Position numbers and translations under genes: made by a program. A stretch of DNA of 64,000 bases from Casuarina equisetifolia. Taxonomy: Eukaryota; Streptophyta; Magnoliopsida; Fagales; Casuarinaceae. Location: NCBI GenBank assembly GCA_028551475.1, contig CM052355.1:4774001-4838000 (forward strand), written 5' to 3'. Below the pieces are notes generated by a model that was not told the DNA's origin, made no database searches, and saw nothing but the letters and a program-made list of their open reading frames with translations. Of this stretch, positions 12,447 through 26,426 are shown in pieces (position 1 is the first letter of the stretch; every line of letters begins with the position of its first letter).

Positions 12447-12563
12447 TTCCTAATTTCCTGGACTTAACGTGTTTGGTACTGAGGTTGGGACGCTTCTACG
12501 TGCTTATCAGTAAACACTATGAGGTACCGATGCTCTGTTAGTGCAAAGGCCAAGGTAATGGCC

Positions 12564-12573
12564 TCTATATATA
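12564..12573 (-). promoter_or_regulatory. TATA box of the glycine-rich protein gene
   Basis: CTATATATAG, about 120 bp upstream of the ATG at 12446. Confidence 0.75.
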
Positions 12574-14840
12574 GGCACGGCAGTGGTTTCATTTTTCAGA
12601 CTTTTCCGACATTCTAGTAGCTTCATTTGTCACTTTAAGTATTATTTAAGATGATGATGATCATAAACGTGTCTGTAGGTTTTGATCGGTGGCATTGTGG
12701 TGGGGGTGGCGCATGGTACTATTGTGCGTGAGTGGTGTTGGTGGGGGACTGTCTTCGTTTTGTCTTCATGCATTCTCTCCATAGAATAAAGTTTGCCTCC
12801 ACTTTTGACTTGATGGATCCTAGAAAGAATGGTTTGCAGATGGGACCAGTGGGATGCATAGTTTGTCAAGCTGTTCATACTTGAAAACACAGCGAAAACC
12901 GGCGCAGGCAGGCTTCCTTCTGTGGGGCTACATGAGTTGTCATCTTCTACAAAAGTCTTGGACCTTATGTTTTAATAAATATAGTCAGCTTATCTAAATA
13001 TAGTCATAACGCTGACAAAGAAGTTCTAAAGAATGTACAGGAGAAGGAGAACAAGGGGGAAAAAAAAAAAGTTGGGACTAACAAAAATTTGAAACGATGT
13101 GAACCTGCTTTTTCCATAGAATATAGAATATCTTATAATTATACTTCTATTTGGTGGTATTGGAATCACATTATGTTTGAAAGAATTGCTAGGAGAAGTC
13201 ATATGGTGGATTGCCAAGGATTACCCGTGAAAGCCATCGAATCGAGAGCTCCGGAAGGGCTTCAGCCCCTCGGTGCCAAAGTGGCCCTGCCACTGAGTGC
13301 ATAAAACAACATGGAAAAAAGAATACAAATGAATTTCAATGTCTTTGGTGAATATATCAATGTTCTCTTCTCGACTAATGGCACAAAACTCATATAATAT
13401 CTCTTTGTTCACTCCCTCAGAGACATTGGCCACATGCATCATGCTCTATGTGCTGCTTAGTGCGTTTTAGCAGCATTGAGAAATTATCACGTTCTGGCTT
13501 GTTATGGGTTTTCCACTAACGGAAACGAAAGACCTTTCGCAGACGCCATCAAGAGAGTTGATAGAAGGATGCTTGTGACTTTCTTCCAACCTCTATATAT
13601 GTAACCTGTATCTTTTGTATTTCAACAGCTACTCAAGCCTATTTGCTCTCTGAAAACCAAACTTTTGTATCAAAAGATATCGGTATTGACACCATGATTA
13701 GATTTTTGACTTCTCTGTCCGAATGATGAAATTCCTGGATTGTCAGTGTAATAACTGGCTTGCACTAACACCAAAACGCGTTCCAAGGATAACTGATCAA
13801 TGACTCAACAGGAGCATATATGAGCGTTTTCTACTTCTTTTAGATTTGCCCATTTGTCACTTCATTCCTCTACATAGTCCCAGTAAAACGCATATATAAC
13901 AAAAAGAAGACCTTGCAGGGATCTGACACATGGGAGTCTAATGGTGCTACCCATTTTGAGGTTCAATGTCGGCTGTGGGAAATCCTGGAAGTGGAAGCCA
14001 GAACTTCCCACTAACTCCCCTGGCCAAAGTCGTCCCCTACCAATCTCGCATATGGTAGTGGGGGAGTCTCTATTTTCTTCAAATGTAAGCTTATAGCGAC
14101 AGATGGCTTGCCCGTACTTACGTCCTCTTCCTTTCGTGTCCATAGGAAACACTAGCTTGCTTGCACTACACCCTCAATCATAGCAGCTTCGTCATCATTG
14201 AATTACCCAGAGAGCACGGTTAACCTGCTGTACATTCTTGACTTTCTGTGAACGGGATGAGCCACAAACTTGTCACCAACACTTGTATTCCATGACAATC
14301 CGATTACGCATTTGTTCTACACAATGATAACGTTTATCAGCTAAGCTTTAGAAGTGCTTTCGTATTCTACGATCCAATCAACCGTTGGGTTGGACGACGA
14401 CGAGCATATTAGTGGTAATGATTGAAAGAAAGATAAGTTTTCCTGCATTATCCTTCTTAAAGAATGCAAGAGAGTGAATGGTGGACGGCATTTCACAAGG
14501 CACTAGGCCTTAATGGCACGTGTGATGCTCATGCGGTATTGGGGTGTCCTATCAGAATCTTCTAAAAAACAGAAAGAAAAGTATAAACCCTGTTGCGCAA
14601 AGGAGAGAAAAAGAAGTCAACGGTGGGCTTTTGTAGGCCCATGTGGGCTTCACTTATATGGGCCATTTCCTCGGAGCTATCTGAAAAGTCACATTCCTGA
14701 GGCCCAATAAAACAGAAGCAAACTTAGACGATTAAACGACGCATCGTAGTCTGGAGACGACATGCCGTTGAGTGAACAATAGTCCTCCAGTGGTAGTGGT
14801 GGTATGTGGTATGCGCTGCCGCTGGATATGAATTGAAATC
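12574..14840. other. intergenic, divergent promoters region
   Basis: Lies between the glycine-rich gene (minus) and the kelch gene (plus). No gene is recognised. A short minus-strand stretch near 13,221-13,440 looks faintly like a retroelement RNase H tail (DIFTKD) but is too weak to call. GGGCT and GGGCC motifs at 14,620-14,700 lie close to the likely kelch transcription start. Confidence 0.5.
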
Positions 14841-15739
14841 GTGAACATAAACGACGACTTTGGGCGTTACGTACGTACGAGGACACGCACTGGGGAAGAG
14901 AGGCAGATCTCCCCGGCGTCGCCGATCCTTTCACTTCTGTTGGGGAATCTGCATTCTGAACAGTCGGGTCTTATCCCGTTCTCCTTCCACGTCAAAGTCA
15001 GGCCGGTACGAGTATCGATCCGATCTATTTCAACGGCCGTGACTTCGTTGAACATTCTCTTGTAGTTCAGGTGCGTCACCCCCTCTTCCGGGTATAATTT
15101 TTAAATTTCAATTGATTCCTATGATGTTATTTGTGTCTAAATTCGGGGCAATTTGTGGTGTTCATGGACGCTGTGAGAAGGAAAGAAACAGAGAAAACGA
15201 ATTGGACTCAATTTGATTTTTAATGTTCTTGGATTGTATAGTTGAACCAAGTAGGGTTGACTTAGTCCGGAGAACTTGGTGACGCTTGCGAATGGCGAGG
15301 AAAATGCTGTTTATATAAATAAAGAAGTTAGACGTTTGGAATTGACTCTCTGATTAAACGGTGAATTGGGTCATGAGGTCTATGAATTTCACTGGGAATT
15401 TCTTAATCTTCTTTGGAGGAATAAAAAAAAGAGTTGCATGATATTGTAGTGGTTGCATTAACACGCTTTTCCATGAGTTGGACTACTTTTTGAAACCATT
15501 ACCCTGGTATTTTCTGGAAGCAGGGAGTTTCCGTCGGATGCTTTTAGGTAATTTGCTTTGTTACTTAATTGGCTTCAGGTTCCTTACTTAGTTTTCATTT
15601 TATAATAATAATATATGATTGAATGCTAAGATATACACATTATGTGATCTTAGTTCCACGATCTTACTTTCTACCCTGTTTTTGTGGGAAGGAAATGTTC
15701 TCTGAACTAGGATCCAATATTGTAATCTTATATTAGTAG

Positions 15740-15870
15740 TTATAAAAAGAATTCGTCAATATCTTTTTTATAAGTTCTCATCAAATATGGTATTGTGGAT
15801 GCTTGAAATTACATAACTTATAAAAAGAACTCGTCAATGTCTTTTGTATAAGTTCTCATCAAATATGGTT
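15740..15870. repeat. two copies of a 52-bp direct repeat
   Basis: TTATAAAAAGAATTCGTCAA...CATCAAATATGG at about 15740-15790 recurs at 15818-15869 with three or four differences. It probably lies in a 5'-UTR intron of the kelch gene. Confidence 0.85.
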
Positions 15871-16395
15871 GGTTTGTTAGTTCTTTAAGTTCAATCAGCT
15901 CAGGCTTCAGGCCACGATTTCTTTTCGCAATAGCTTAGTCAATTTTTTGGCTCTAGTTTTTGTGCTTTTGTTGTCTTTTTGTTTATTTTTTATTTTTGCA
16001 TTTCTTCCTAAGTCATCACTGTTAGTGACACCAATCATTCGCAAGATAATTGATGCCTGTCATCAGTGAGATCTTATTTTATTAGCAAATATTTTCCGTT
16101 CCATCTTCTGTATATAAGAATTTCTCTATTAGCTACGGGTACCTACTTCTGAGTGTCTATTCTGTGTATACCAATAGTTGCAACATAAAGAAGAATTAAG
16201 TAGAATTTTCATTTGTAAAATCAGATTGATCTGGCAATCCTGTTGATGTACTCTATTCCATTCCTTTCAACTTTTTTCTTGTTCACCATTGTAGTTTGAT
16301 GTGTTTTCTGTGATCTTATTTCCTTTTTTTGTGATAAGTTCCTCTAGATTATAGCAGTTTTTTAATTGAGATAATTGATAAAGCGATTTGAAGTG

Positions 16396-19300
16396 ATGGA
16401 CTTAAATGATCTGCATACAGCTGGTATGGGAACAGAGGAGATTAAGAAAGCTTTGGACATCAGCAATTGGCAATCAGACTTAGCTTATGAGCAGTGGATA
16501 GCACTACCGGTATCTGGTCCCCAGCCACCTGCTCGCTACAAGGTGATTTTCTCTTTAACTGAAATTTTGGACAAACCAAGATATATTGTTGGTTCAAGGC
16601 CTTGTTTTAACCCTGGGGGCTTCAGGTGATTTGATTCAGATATCACTGTTAAACATCTGTGTTCATTGGCTTATCCTTATGAAGAATTTTTCTCTTTAAT
16701 TATGGACAAGATACTTATCACACCATTTTCTTTTTCAACAATAGCATGCTGCAGCAGTAGTTGATGACAAACTATATATTGTTGGTGGAAGTCGTAATGG
16801 TCGTTACCTGTCTGATGTTCAGGTATTGGATTGTGCATATTAAACTTCCAATTCTTTTTTCGAGGGTTTTCCTCTAATTTTGAGATTTCTGCAGGTGTTT
16901 GACCTTAAGAGTTTGTCATGGTCTAACCTAAATTTGAAACCAAATGCTGATAAATTTGAAGACAAAGCCCCACTGGAAATTCTCCCGGCCACCTCAGGTC
17001 ATGTTGCGGTAAGAAGCTATGCACACAATCTCTGTTTGTGCATGTGTCTTTTTGTGTGTGTCCTTTTCCTTGTCTGAGCATCCCTTTCTTGGTTAAATGA
17101 AAACTTGAGGAGGGGATGATTCACCTATGTAAACTTTCAAGCCTTCCCCAAAACTCCTAAGGTATCTTAGGCAACCATGATCTTTAGCAGTATGGATTTA
17201 CCTACAGGGAACTGAAGTTGTTCTTCGTTGAGTAATTGTGAAACTGAGATGAGTGGAAGATGAGACCCACAAATTAGTTCCTGTACCCGTTGTCTATCTC
17301 CTTCCTTTGGATCCTGGGATTTGGCCATTAGGACCTCTGTCAGTTTGGTGATTCAACATCTAATTCAAGTAATTAGCTGATGCTGATATACCTTTTGTTT
17401 TTGCCAGATTAAGTGGGGAAATAAACTTCTTTTTATTGGTGGTTATTCAAAGAAAGTAACCGATGAAATAACAGGTATGTTTCTTTAGGATCTATGTTGG
17501 TTTCGATGAAGATTGTCAATCTGTTGATGCTGCATAGTTTTATGGTGTATTGTTTAGAGCCTTATTCTCTATGAATGCATTTGTTGTAGTGCTATTCCTT
17601 GATCTCGAGACGCATATCTGTGGTGTAATGGAGACATCAGGAAAAGTTCCAGTAAGTGGCTGATTTTATTGATTGCTATTTTAACCTTGTGCTTATGCTT
17701 TGCCAACTATTTTTTTTTTGGGTCTAAATTTCATTCTTGAATTGTTATCTTTGATAAGTAACTAAAAGGATTTGAGTTTCTACTATCATTGGAGTTGATT
17801 GGCTGTTCAGTTTTTGATGGGAATTTAATTGGTACTCTGCTGGAGAATATGCCAGGTAGCTCGTGAGGGGCACTCTGCGACACTTGTTGGTTCTAGAGTG
17901 ATAGTTTTTGGCGGAGAAGACAGGAGGAGAAGATTGTTGAACGATGTCCATGTTCTTGATTTAGAGACAATGACTTGGGATTTGGTGGAGGCAACGTAAG
18001 TTTTCACACCACATTTGTGGGCATCTACTTCGTTGTTTTAGGAAAGGTACTTCAAACCACTTTCTTGTGTTATGATAGGCAGACACCTCCAGCTCCCAGA
18101 TTCGATCACACAGCTGAAGTTCATGGAGATCGTTACCTTTTAATTTTTGGCGGTTGTTCTCATTCTGTTTTCTTCAATGATCTACATGTACTGGACTTGC
18201 TGAGTGTAAGTGTTTTCTGTCAGTAATTCTTATGCATTTTTTTCAACACTGATATGTACAGAGAAAGCTGATTCTGATTTATTTTGAGTTAAGAAAAATG
18301 CCACCTTGCTTCAAGTCTGTGTTACAAAGTGGATCGCTAGGTAAAATGTGTTCTGGTCATTATTCAAGTGAAACATGTTCCTTACTCGTTCATGATTGTA
18401 ACACCTAACACTGCAAGTGAAATAACTATTGTTGATACCACTTTGCCAGTTAACATACTTGAATGCCATTTATTTGCTTGAGTTTTCATTGGGAGAGACA
18501 TGTAGCTCAATTTTAAATTTTAGTTTAATACATAGTGATCTGTAAGATATTGTAATTTATGAAATGTTTGTTTACTAGGGCATGTGCTATAATTTTTTAG
18601 GTTGTGGTTTGAACTTTACTATCAAAGGCAGTTCCCTTTCTGGTTTTTCCATATGCACAAGGGTTTAACACAATGACAACTGGATGCCACAAACACAGTT
18701 GGACTGCCAATATTTCACACAGTTACCTCTTTTGACAGTTCAAATTGTATGAATGATATTCACTAGCACTTGCATTTAACTTCAAATTGTATGTATTTTT
18801 AAAGTTTATGCTTGTGCATGTATACAATCATTAGAGTATTGGCATAGTTTCAAAACTACGTGTTGTTGGATAGAAGATTGTGAATAGCGTAATATTTGGA
18901 TGTATTAGGGGGCTGAACAATTGAACTTAATGTGGCTCTTTCCCTTTTTCCTTTTTTCTTTTGGAAGTCCAAGTAGCTTGTAAATAAATGTAGTGGGACA
19001 AAAATCAAAAAAGAGAAACACTGACGTTGCCTACAAATAGACACCTCCATCCATTGTAGATAGTTCATTAGATATGCTGTGGACACTGAGACAGTTCGGA
19101 TTTTAAGAAGATAATTATATTTCCGTTAATCTGAGCTCATGATTGCTTTACCTGCACTGTTTGTCTGGCCCTTGTCTGTTGCTTGGCTTCATTTGGGTTA
19201 CTTTTTTCTTTTTTTTCAAAAAATGTCATCATGCATTGATAATAGGTGGAACAATTGACGTGCCATATATATGATACTGACGTGCATGATAAGTTGCCAT

Positions 19301-21390
19301 GAGTTTTTTCATCCACATACCAAAAGGGCGACACAAGCTTGTGTTCTTTCAGTGTTTAGCAATTTAGTTATTTATTTCTCTAAGGAGCATAGTTTTCAAT
19401 ATTAACTTCAAAAGATGACTATTTTCATTAATTCCAGTCTTGTGAAAAGAGAAAATGTAAGGCACTCCTTCTTGGTATAATTTGGATAACTTGTTGGATA
19501 GTATTCTATCACTGGTGGTTTTACATACGGTAATTGCCAGAGTTTTTTTTTTTTTTTTTCTATTTGTTTTTCACCCCTCTGCTTGTTGTGCCCCACTAAA
19601 GTAGCGTGAGCATGATAAACTTCTCTATGTTTGCAGATGGAGTGGTCCCAACCACAATTTCAGGGTGATATAGTGAGTGCCAGAGCAGGTCATGCAGGTG
19701 TAGGCATTGATGAAAACTGGTATATAGTTGGTGGTGGAGATAATAAAAGTGGTATGTAGAATCATGTGCTTACTAAAAGCTATTTTATTTGTGCTTCTGC
19801 ACTCTCTAGTCTGCGTTGAGCACATTTATGACGTGATTACATGTCTTACAGGTTGCCCTGAGACTGTTGTCTTAAATATGTCTAAACTAGTTTGGTCAGT
19901 ATTGACTAGTGTGAAGCAGAGAGATCCACTTGCTAGTGAGGTAACTACTTTGTTCTTTTTATCTCTTCTCTCTCTTTTTATTGCGTATCAACATTTTAAA
20001 TTTGTAGGTTTTCTCTAGCCTACTGTAATTGTTTCATTAGAAAACTAAGGAGAACAATAGCGGAATTTTATATGACTGGTTTCTGGTTTTAGATTTGATG
20101 GGTCTGAAATCTAAATCTTTGTTTTAACATGGATGGCCTCACCAAGGTCTAGATTAAGAACCTGCTCCTTTGCTTGGAGGGAAATGATGAATTGTTTGGG
20201 CATTCTTACATCTCTGTTATTATGGAGAGTTGGCAACTTCATATGTATTGTGATTCACATAGTCTAATAAATGTTTCATTTTGGATGTTTTGAGTTTGAT
20301 TTAGGACAATGCCATGGACCTGAATATAATTAGATGAATATATTGATCACTTACTAGATCGGTCAACATGAATGTGGAAACAGGGACTCAGTGTTTGCTC
20401 AGCCTCAATTGATGGAGAGAAGTATTTGGTTGCCTTTGGTGGCTACAACGGCAAATACTGCAATGAGGTATGTCATGTGTGGCTTCCTTATTCACTTTTT
20501 GCCTTTGCTGGCGTTTGCTCATCATTCCTTTTTTGTCTTCGTTTTTTTATTTTTTATTTATTTTTTTTGGGATGTAAATATCTCTGTTCTCAGCTTTCTT
20601 TGGGTGTTGCTCTTATCTCATAGGTTTTTGTTATGAAACCCAAACCTAGGGACTCTTTGCGTCCCAAGATTTTCCAGTCACCAGCTGCAGCTGCAGCGGC
20701 CGCTTCTGTGACTGCTGCATATGCCTTGAGCAAAGCTGAAAAGTTAGATTTTACAAAAGCAGAAGATCCAAAATCTAAGGGACCTGAAAACATTCTTCCT
20801 GTACAAGATGTAAAAAAGGACATTGAGGCCATTAGAGAAGAGAAGAATGTGTTGGAACGTTCACTTGCAGAAGTCAGAGCAGAAAATACAAGGATTAGAG
20901 GACACATTGACGAGAAAAATGGCACGCATTCTGAGTTGTCGAAGGTATGCTTTCTATTGGATCTTACTGATCAAGGTAATTGCCAATTGTTCAGCAGTTA
21001 TAACTTCATGTATTGAACCACATTCTTTCAGGAACTACTTTCGGTCCAAGGCCAACTCGTAGCTGAGAGATCAAGATGTTTTAAGCTGGAGGTTTCCTGT
21101 TCTCCCAGTCCTTTTTATGACTAATTGCACATCCCTGACTCAAACTGTTTGATTTTGGATTTAATTCTTTTCATACAGTGGTTGAATTTCTTTGTGATGG
21201 TGACTTGCAGGCACAAATCGCAGAATTGCAGAAGGTGCTGGAGTCAATGCAGTCCATAGAGAATGAGGTACAAGAACTTCGGAGAGAGAAGTCTGCCTTT
21301 GAACGGGATATGGAGCTAGCTTCAGATGTCCAGAAGCAAGGGTCAGGTGGTGTGTGGCGATGGATAGCTGGAGGTACTGGCAGCCCTTAA
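16396..21390 (+). CDS. kelch-repeat protein with C-terminal coiled coil, 527 aa
   Basis: Galactose oxidase/kelch superfamily protein, close by memory to Arabidopsis AT5G04420 and to the kelch part of acyl-CoA-binding proteins ACBP4/5, but with no acyl-CoA-binding domain. Thirteen coding exons join in frame: 16396-16542, 16745-16822, 16895-17008, 17408-17474, 17590-17651, 17856-17995, 18079-18205, 19637-19751, 19852-19940, 20384-20467, 20624-20944, 21032-21091, 21211-21390. Residues about 40-345 contain kelch blades with double Gly motifs: LYIVGGSRNGRYLSDV, LLFIGGYSK, VIVFGGEDRRRRLLNDVHVLDL, LLIFGGCSHSVFFNDLHVLDL, WYIVGGGDNKS, LVAFGGYNGKYCNEV. An alanine run precedes a long charged coiled coil (about 395-505), and the protein ends in a Gly-rich WRWIAGGTG tail. 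It likely acts as a protein-interaction scaffold. A non-coding first exon probably lies near 14.85-15.07 kb, followed by a long 5'-UTR intron. Confidence 0.92.
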
Positions 21391-22399
21391 GAGCTGAAAG
21401 TTGGAGCCTAGAAATTGAAACAGGGAACAATTCAACTTGTCAGTAACGGTAGCTGTTTCCAGCAAATAATACGATCTTAAGCAAATAATATGATCATGGT
21501 CAACAAGCATACTGGAGAAAACCTTGGAGTGCTTGGCTACTTTTGACGACTGTAAAATCGTTTACGGATATGGTACTGAACGTGGTACGGGAATATAATT
21601 TGTGTTGAAATCCCAATCAATTCATTGTCATTCTCAATTCTTTTTGTTCTGGATTCTTCTTGTATTCTTGTAACTCTTTTTGGCATTGATTTCGTCATTG
21701 CTTTTACAGTTGAATTGTAATAGTCCGCCACCTTCCTGGCTTGGCAACCAATTTTTATATATATTCTGGAAATTCGTTCTTATATTTTGGAAGATTTTAG
21801 ACTATGTACAATGGATTTTCCTTCAATGAGAGGGCTGATATGGACCGACCAAGTTTCGTTTCAAGTTACAACAATTCAGACTAAGCAGTTCTGTATCAAG
21901 ATGCATGATCGGAAAAACTAGTCCGGTTGCTCACTGCACTTTGCTTGCGCACACCTTACCACGTAGAGAAAGAAAAGGCCTTCCGGCGAGCTTGACATTG
22001 TTGCATCTAATTTCGTTTTGTCATGAAATCCATATATTGTATTGCCAATTGAGCCTTTTAAAAGTATCAAAACTCTTGCAGGAAAATAAGATAAATTTGT
22101 CCATGACAATTCTCTGCCAAATGAAAGAAGTGAGGACCCTTCCATTCTCTTGGTTATTGAACATAAGATTGGACTACATGCTGGGAAGGATGTATTACAG
22201 ACACATTGTCTTAGAGGGTATGTATTCTCAGCCACCAATTATTCTAGGTAGTCTAATGAGATTCATACTTTGAATGAATAAGGACCATTCTGCCATATCC
22301 GGGAATTAGGCCACGGGCAAGTAAAAGCTGTTTTTCAGTGTAAAACAGAGATCACTGCCGTCTTGCACTCAAAAGAGAGCACAGAAGAAGAGAAAGCTG
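21391..22399. other. intergenic between convergent kelch and 4CL-like genes
   Basis: Contains the 3' UTRs of both genes. Open frames at 21.9-22.3 kb match nothing I know. No repeat or RNA gene is seen. Confidence 0.6.
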
Positions 22400-24513
22400 T
22401 TACAGTTTGGAAACAAGTAGCGGTTTGCTCTGTGAAACCAGCTCCTTCCGCAAGATTTTGCCTGCAGCTGACCTCGGTATGGCACTGGTGAAACCAACTC
22501 TTCTTACTTTTTTGTATGGGGCCACCTGAAATTTTATAAGCGTACATAAACTTAGAAAAAGTTTGGTGATGGCTACTGAGGATATAGGAGGAAAGAGCCA
22601 TGACAGACCTGCCCGGCCACGAATTGAATAACTCCGTGTTCACTGAGCTCAGAACCAGCTTCTCTTACCACGTACGCCATTGGTATCTCTCCTGCTTCTT
22701 CATCTTCAACTCTGCAAAATTTAGGTTCTTCTAAATGTAAGCAAAATTTTTTCTCTGGTTAGAGGGATAGAGAGAGAGGTTTAAGTAACGCACGGTATAA
22801 CCGCTGCATCGAGAATATTGGGATGACTCACAAGTATTGCTTCCAGTTCTGCTGGAGCTACCTGCATACATTCTCAAACCTTTAACTAGGAAGATTCCAA
22901 CATTGTTATTTATGGTCATTAGCATCACAAGCAAAAGAAAATTCTTCGGTGGTAGCAACAATTCTATCTGGAATCGTTTTTATTGCTTTGTTGAGCACCT
23001 ATCGGGTAAAGTTCTCTCTTTCCGAAAATGTCTGGTGTATAAAGACAAAATAAAACTCCTTATCATGTACTTTGGTGCTAAAATTCTGAGGTACCTGGTA
23101 GCCATTGTGCTTGATGAGCTCCTTTATCCGTTCGACGATGTAAAGAAACCCGTCCTCATCAAAATAACAAAGATCACCGGTTTTCAACCACCCTTCCGAG
23201 TCAATTGTCGCTGCCGTAGCTTCCTCATTGCCCAGATAACCTTTCATGATAGTAGGGCTCTTTATCCACAGCTCTCCTTCCCTGTAAGGCGGCAAGGCCT
23301 TTCCCGTTTCAGTGTCTACCACCTTAGCGCAAAAGCTTGGAAGCAACGATCCTGAAGAGCCCGAACGAGCTCTAGCCTCTTTGTCTGATGCAAAAAAGGT
23401 AGTTGCTCCACAGCTTTCTGTTAGTCCATATCCCGGCCTTAGCTCCACCCATGGAAACCTCTTCCTGAACTCATCAGTCACTTCTTTGCTCAACGGTGCA
23501 GCCCCTGAGCCCACCCTTCTCAACGACGACAAGTCATACCCTAATTTGTTCGCATGCTTCACCAGACTAATTATCACGGGGGGCACAGCAGGTATGTTAC
23601 TTATTCTGTGAGCTTGAATAGCCTTCAGCATAGCTTGGAGCTCGAACTTCTGCATCAACACTGAAGTGGTTCCCATGCATAACAATCCTAGCGCGAAGAA
23701 GGCAAGCCCGTAGATGTGAAACATGGGAATGAAACACAAAAACACGTCGTTTTCGGCCGAGGACACTTCTACAGACCACCGGAGTATCGTCATAATGGCG
23801 ATGAAATTCTCATGTGTTAGAATGACACCTTTACTTTTCCCAGTAGTCCCCGAGGAGTATAGTATAGCCGCTGTGTCAAACTGAGCTTGCGCAACTTGTG
23901 GAAAGTCTTGCGGATCACAGCATTCGATCAACTCTTCGATGGACAACGTATCGTCGTTGTTGGATTGTCGAGAGGTTAGGATTGTAGGCACCATAATTCG
24001 GGCCAGTTTATGAAGCTCCTCGGGCGCAGAAATGGCTAGCTTGGCGCCCGAGTCGCGTACTTGCTTGGCAATTTCTGATTCCGTGTTAACTGGGTTGGCG
24101 GGGCTTAGTATCGCACCAACCGATAACACAGCGAGGCATATGGCTGGGAACAGAACAGAGTTCGGGGACAAGACAAACACCACGTCGCCTTTTCGCACTC
24201 CAAGGGCATGGTACAAGCCTGAAGCAAGTGAACGGACTGACCTCTGGAGTTGGGCATAGGTGACTCGCTTGTTAGTGGCCGAGTCGATGAGTGCGACTCG
24301 AGATTCTGATTGGTGAGGTTGAGGGAATTGTGATAACACAAAGGTTGCAGTGTCAAGGCCTGGGCTAGTGGGGGGTTTTCGATGGTCAGCAAATTCGCTG
24401 AGTGAGTGGTAGATTCCGGTTTGAGCGTCGAAACCACTTCTCTTATCAAACCGCCGCCGTGAGTTGCCGGATTCTTCCTCAATGGTGGCGTTCCATGCCT
24501 CTTCGGCTGACAT
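22400..24513 (-). CDS. 4-coumarate:CoA ligase-like, peroxisomal acyl-activating enzyme, 571 aa
   Basis: ANL-superfamily adenylate-forming enzyme that activates a carboxylate with ATP and transfers it to CoA. Four exons join in frame: 23095-24513, 22794-22861, 22609-22711, 22400-22525. Motifs are box [16 protein letters not shown] (residues 220-234), GYGLTES (361-367), the [16 protein letters not shown] region (413-428), [18 protein letters not shown] (445-462) and the C-terminal lysine motif [13 protein letters not shown]. The protein ends in SKL, a canonical PTS1 peroxisomal signal. This places it with peroxisomal 4CL-like enzymes (OPCL1 and 4CLL relatives, linked to jasmonate or fatty-acid side-chain metabolism) rather than lignin-pathway 4CLs. 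The substrate cannot be read from sequence. The reading frame continues past the exon-1 donor to a stop at 22,999, which would give a truncated 504-aa product if the intron were retained. Confidence 0.93.
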
Positions 24514-25117
24514 TTTCTGGACCCAAGTCGCAAGACGTAGGAACTGTGGCTAGAGCAAACCTCGGAGGTGGTAGTATAATGTCAATGCTGCGTGTTAAAT
24601 AGGCTTTTGGTATTGGTTTTTTATCAGGCAGGCTCGATGTTTTGCTTTGGTAAATACGTCAATTAGGAATAGAAATGGTATGTACTCTTAGATGCCGGCA
24701 AACGGCGACATGGACCAGGTCATGATTCTTTTGTTTCTTAAATTACAAGCCGATGCAATTTGAAAAGAACATAAAGAACAAATGCATCAATAGGAAATGA
24801 AGTACATAAGTCAGTACCGAACAAATCTCCACAGTTCACAAAGCTAGATATGGTATTAAAGGTTCAAATTCAGCTCCTCATAATATCCCCTGTATGTGCT
24901 TCTAGACTACTAAATGTACAACGTTTAATATGCAGAAGGTGCTTTCAGAACCTATGAAGCAGCGATGGGCAACGACAGCAGATAAAAGCAGACATCGACC
25001 CGTTGGAGTTTTGCTGCCGTCCTTATTCACAGGACAGCAAAATCGTTTCACCCGAATGATCATCGCCACAGTCTTTGGGAATCACTAGGTCTCGGCCCGA
25101 CGCTGACGTTTTGGATT

Positions 25118-25157
25118 TTGGCTGTTGGCTGTTGGCTGTTGGCTGTTGGCTGTTGGC
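25118..25157. repeat. minisatellite, TTGGCTG x5 plus a partial unit
   Basis: Five perfect TTGGCTG units at 25118-25152, then TTGGC. In the overlapping minus-strand open frame this reads as repeated Asn-Ser-Gln-Gln-Pro-Thr-Ala. Confidence 0.95.
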
Positions 25158-26424
25158 GCTACCTTTTTGTGCTTTGTGCTTTTTTATTTGGCTTTTTAAC
25201 TGAAGATCGACGTCTGCGTTTAATTCTTTTATGCCTGGAACCACATACCGGAAAGCTGGATTACAACCAACCATCCAAAGAGGCGAAGAATGATTGGATG
25301 AATGGAAGGTCAAATGATGAGAGCATTTGTTTAGGCTTTCTTCTTCCGGGCTGCAAAGTCTATGCTCAAGGCAGGAATTCATCTGGTTCAACTTGCACAT
25401 GTTTGGAAGTTCCTAAAGGGAATATAGCCTACGTAGTAAGACAAGTCTGAAACCAACGTAAACATATGCAAGCTTGTTGTAGACTTACTCGGCGAAGATT
25501 AACATGAATGGACAGAATACCTAATTTTATACGAGTCAACTTCTGAATCACGTAGATTGATATAAGTTCAAACCACTTCCCGAGCAAAGGTCTTAGAAGA
25601 GAATATAAGGACTCAAAGTTAAGACCTTTAAATTGAGGAGAAGTGGCTGGACTTTAGAGTTGGTCAGGTGCAACCAACTGATACAAAACAGCGCACATGA
25701 CACATGAAAAGTCAAATGTATATAATAGGATCCAACCCCAATTCACCATGGCCGCCGGTGGGCAACTTGACGGATAGATGAGCAACAGAACTTCTTGACA
25801 AGTCGAAGAAATCTGGCTAGACTGTCAGGCTCTGCGTCTTGAACCTTTGTTGTTGACTTGTTGGGCAGACTCAAAACAGCTAGCGTCTGCGGTAACCAAT
25901 TTCGTGACTTTGTTTATGAACTCTTCGCAGTGTTAAAAGTGGAAGCTTCTTGGTTCTCACTGTTTATGTATGTGCCAAAATGGTGTGGCATTAAAAGAGG
26001 AAGAGAAGTGCCAAAGGCACATAGCGACTAGTTAAACCCTTCAATCCGTCTCTCTTCTCCCTTTGGGAAGTTGGGTCGCAGGTATGGGTTTCTTGACTCT
26101 GTTCACACCAAAAGTCGAAAGAAAATCGCGGTACTGTAAAAGTCCTCCCCCCCAACTGTAATTCAAGCCCACCAAAAGCCCACCATGGAGAGATTTCCTG
26201 GCTCACATCTTTTTGACAAGTGTCATGTGCATGGCCTTAGGCTAACTTATTTCAAATGATCCTCTTTTACTTCTTCACTGCCATCCTTTCCTTCTCCCAC
26301 CTTTCCCTCCCTCCAATTCCTAGCCTCGACCTCCGACCGGACTTTTTCTCTTTCTCTCTCGCTCGCTAAGGCCATTGCTTTCTCTTGCGAACACAGCTTG
26401 TCCCTCTGAACCAGGGTGTTCGTT

Positions 26425-26426
<2 letters not shown>

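Noticed and set aside
13221-13442. Minus-strand frame with NIDIFTKDIE resembling a copia RNase H tail
   Set aside because: Only a few residues match and nothing upstream continues the polyprotein order.
25023-25400. 125-codon minus-strand open frame with an NSQQPTA repeat
   Set aside because: The repeat is only the TTGGCTG minisatellite in translation; no family, splice signals or promoter support it as a gene.
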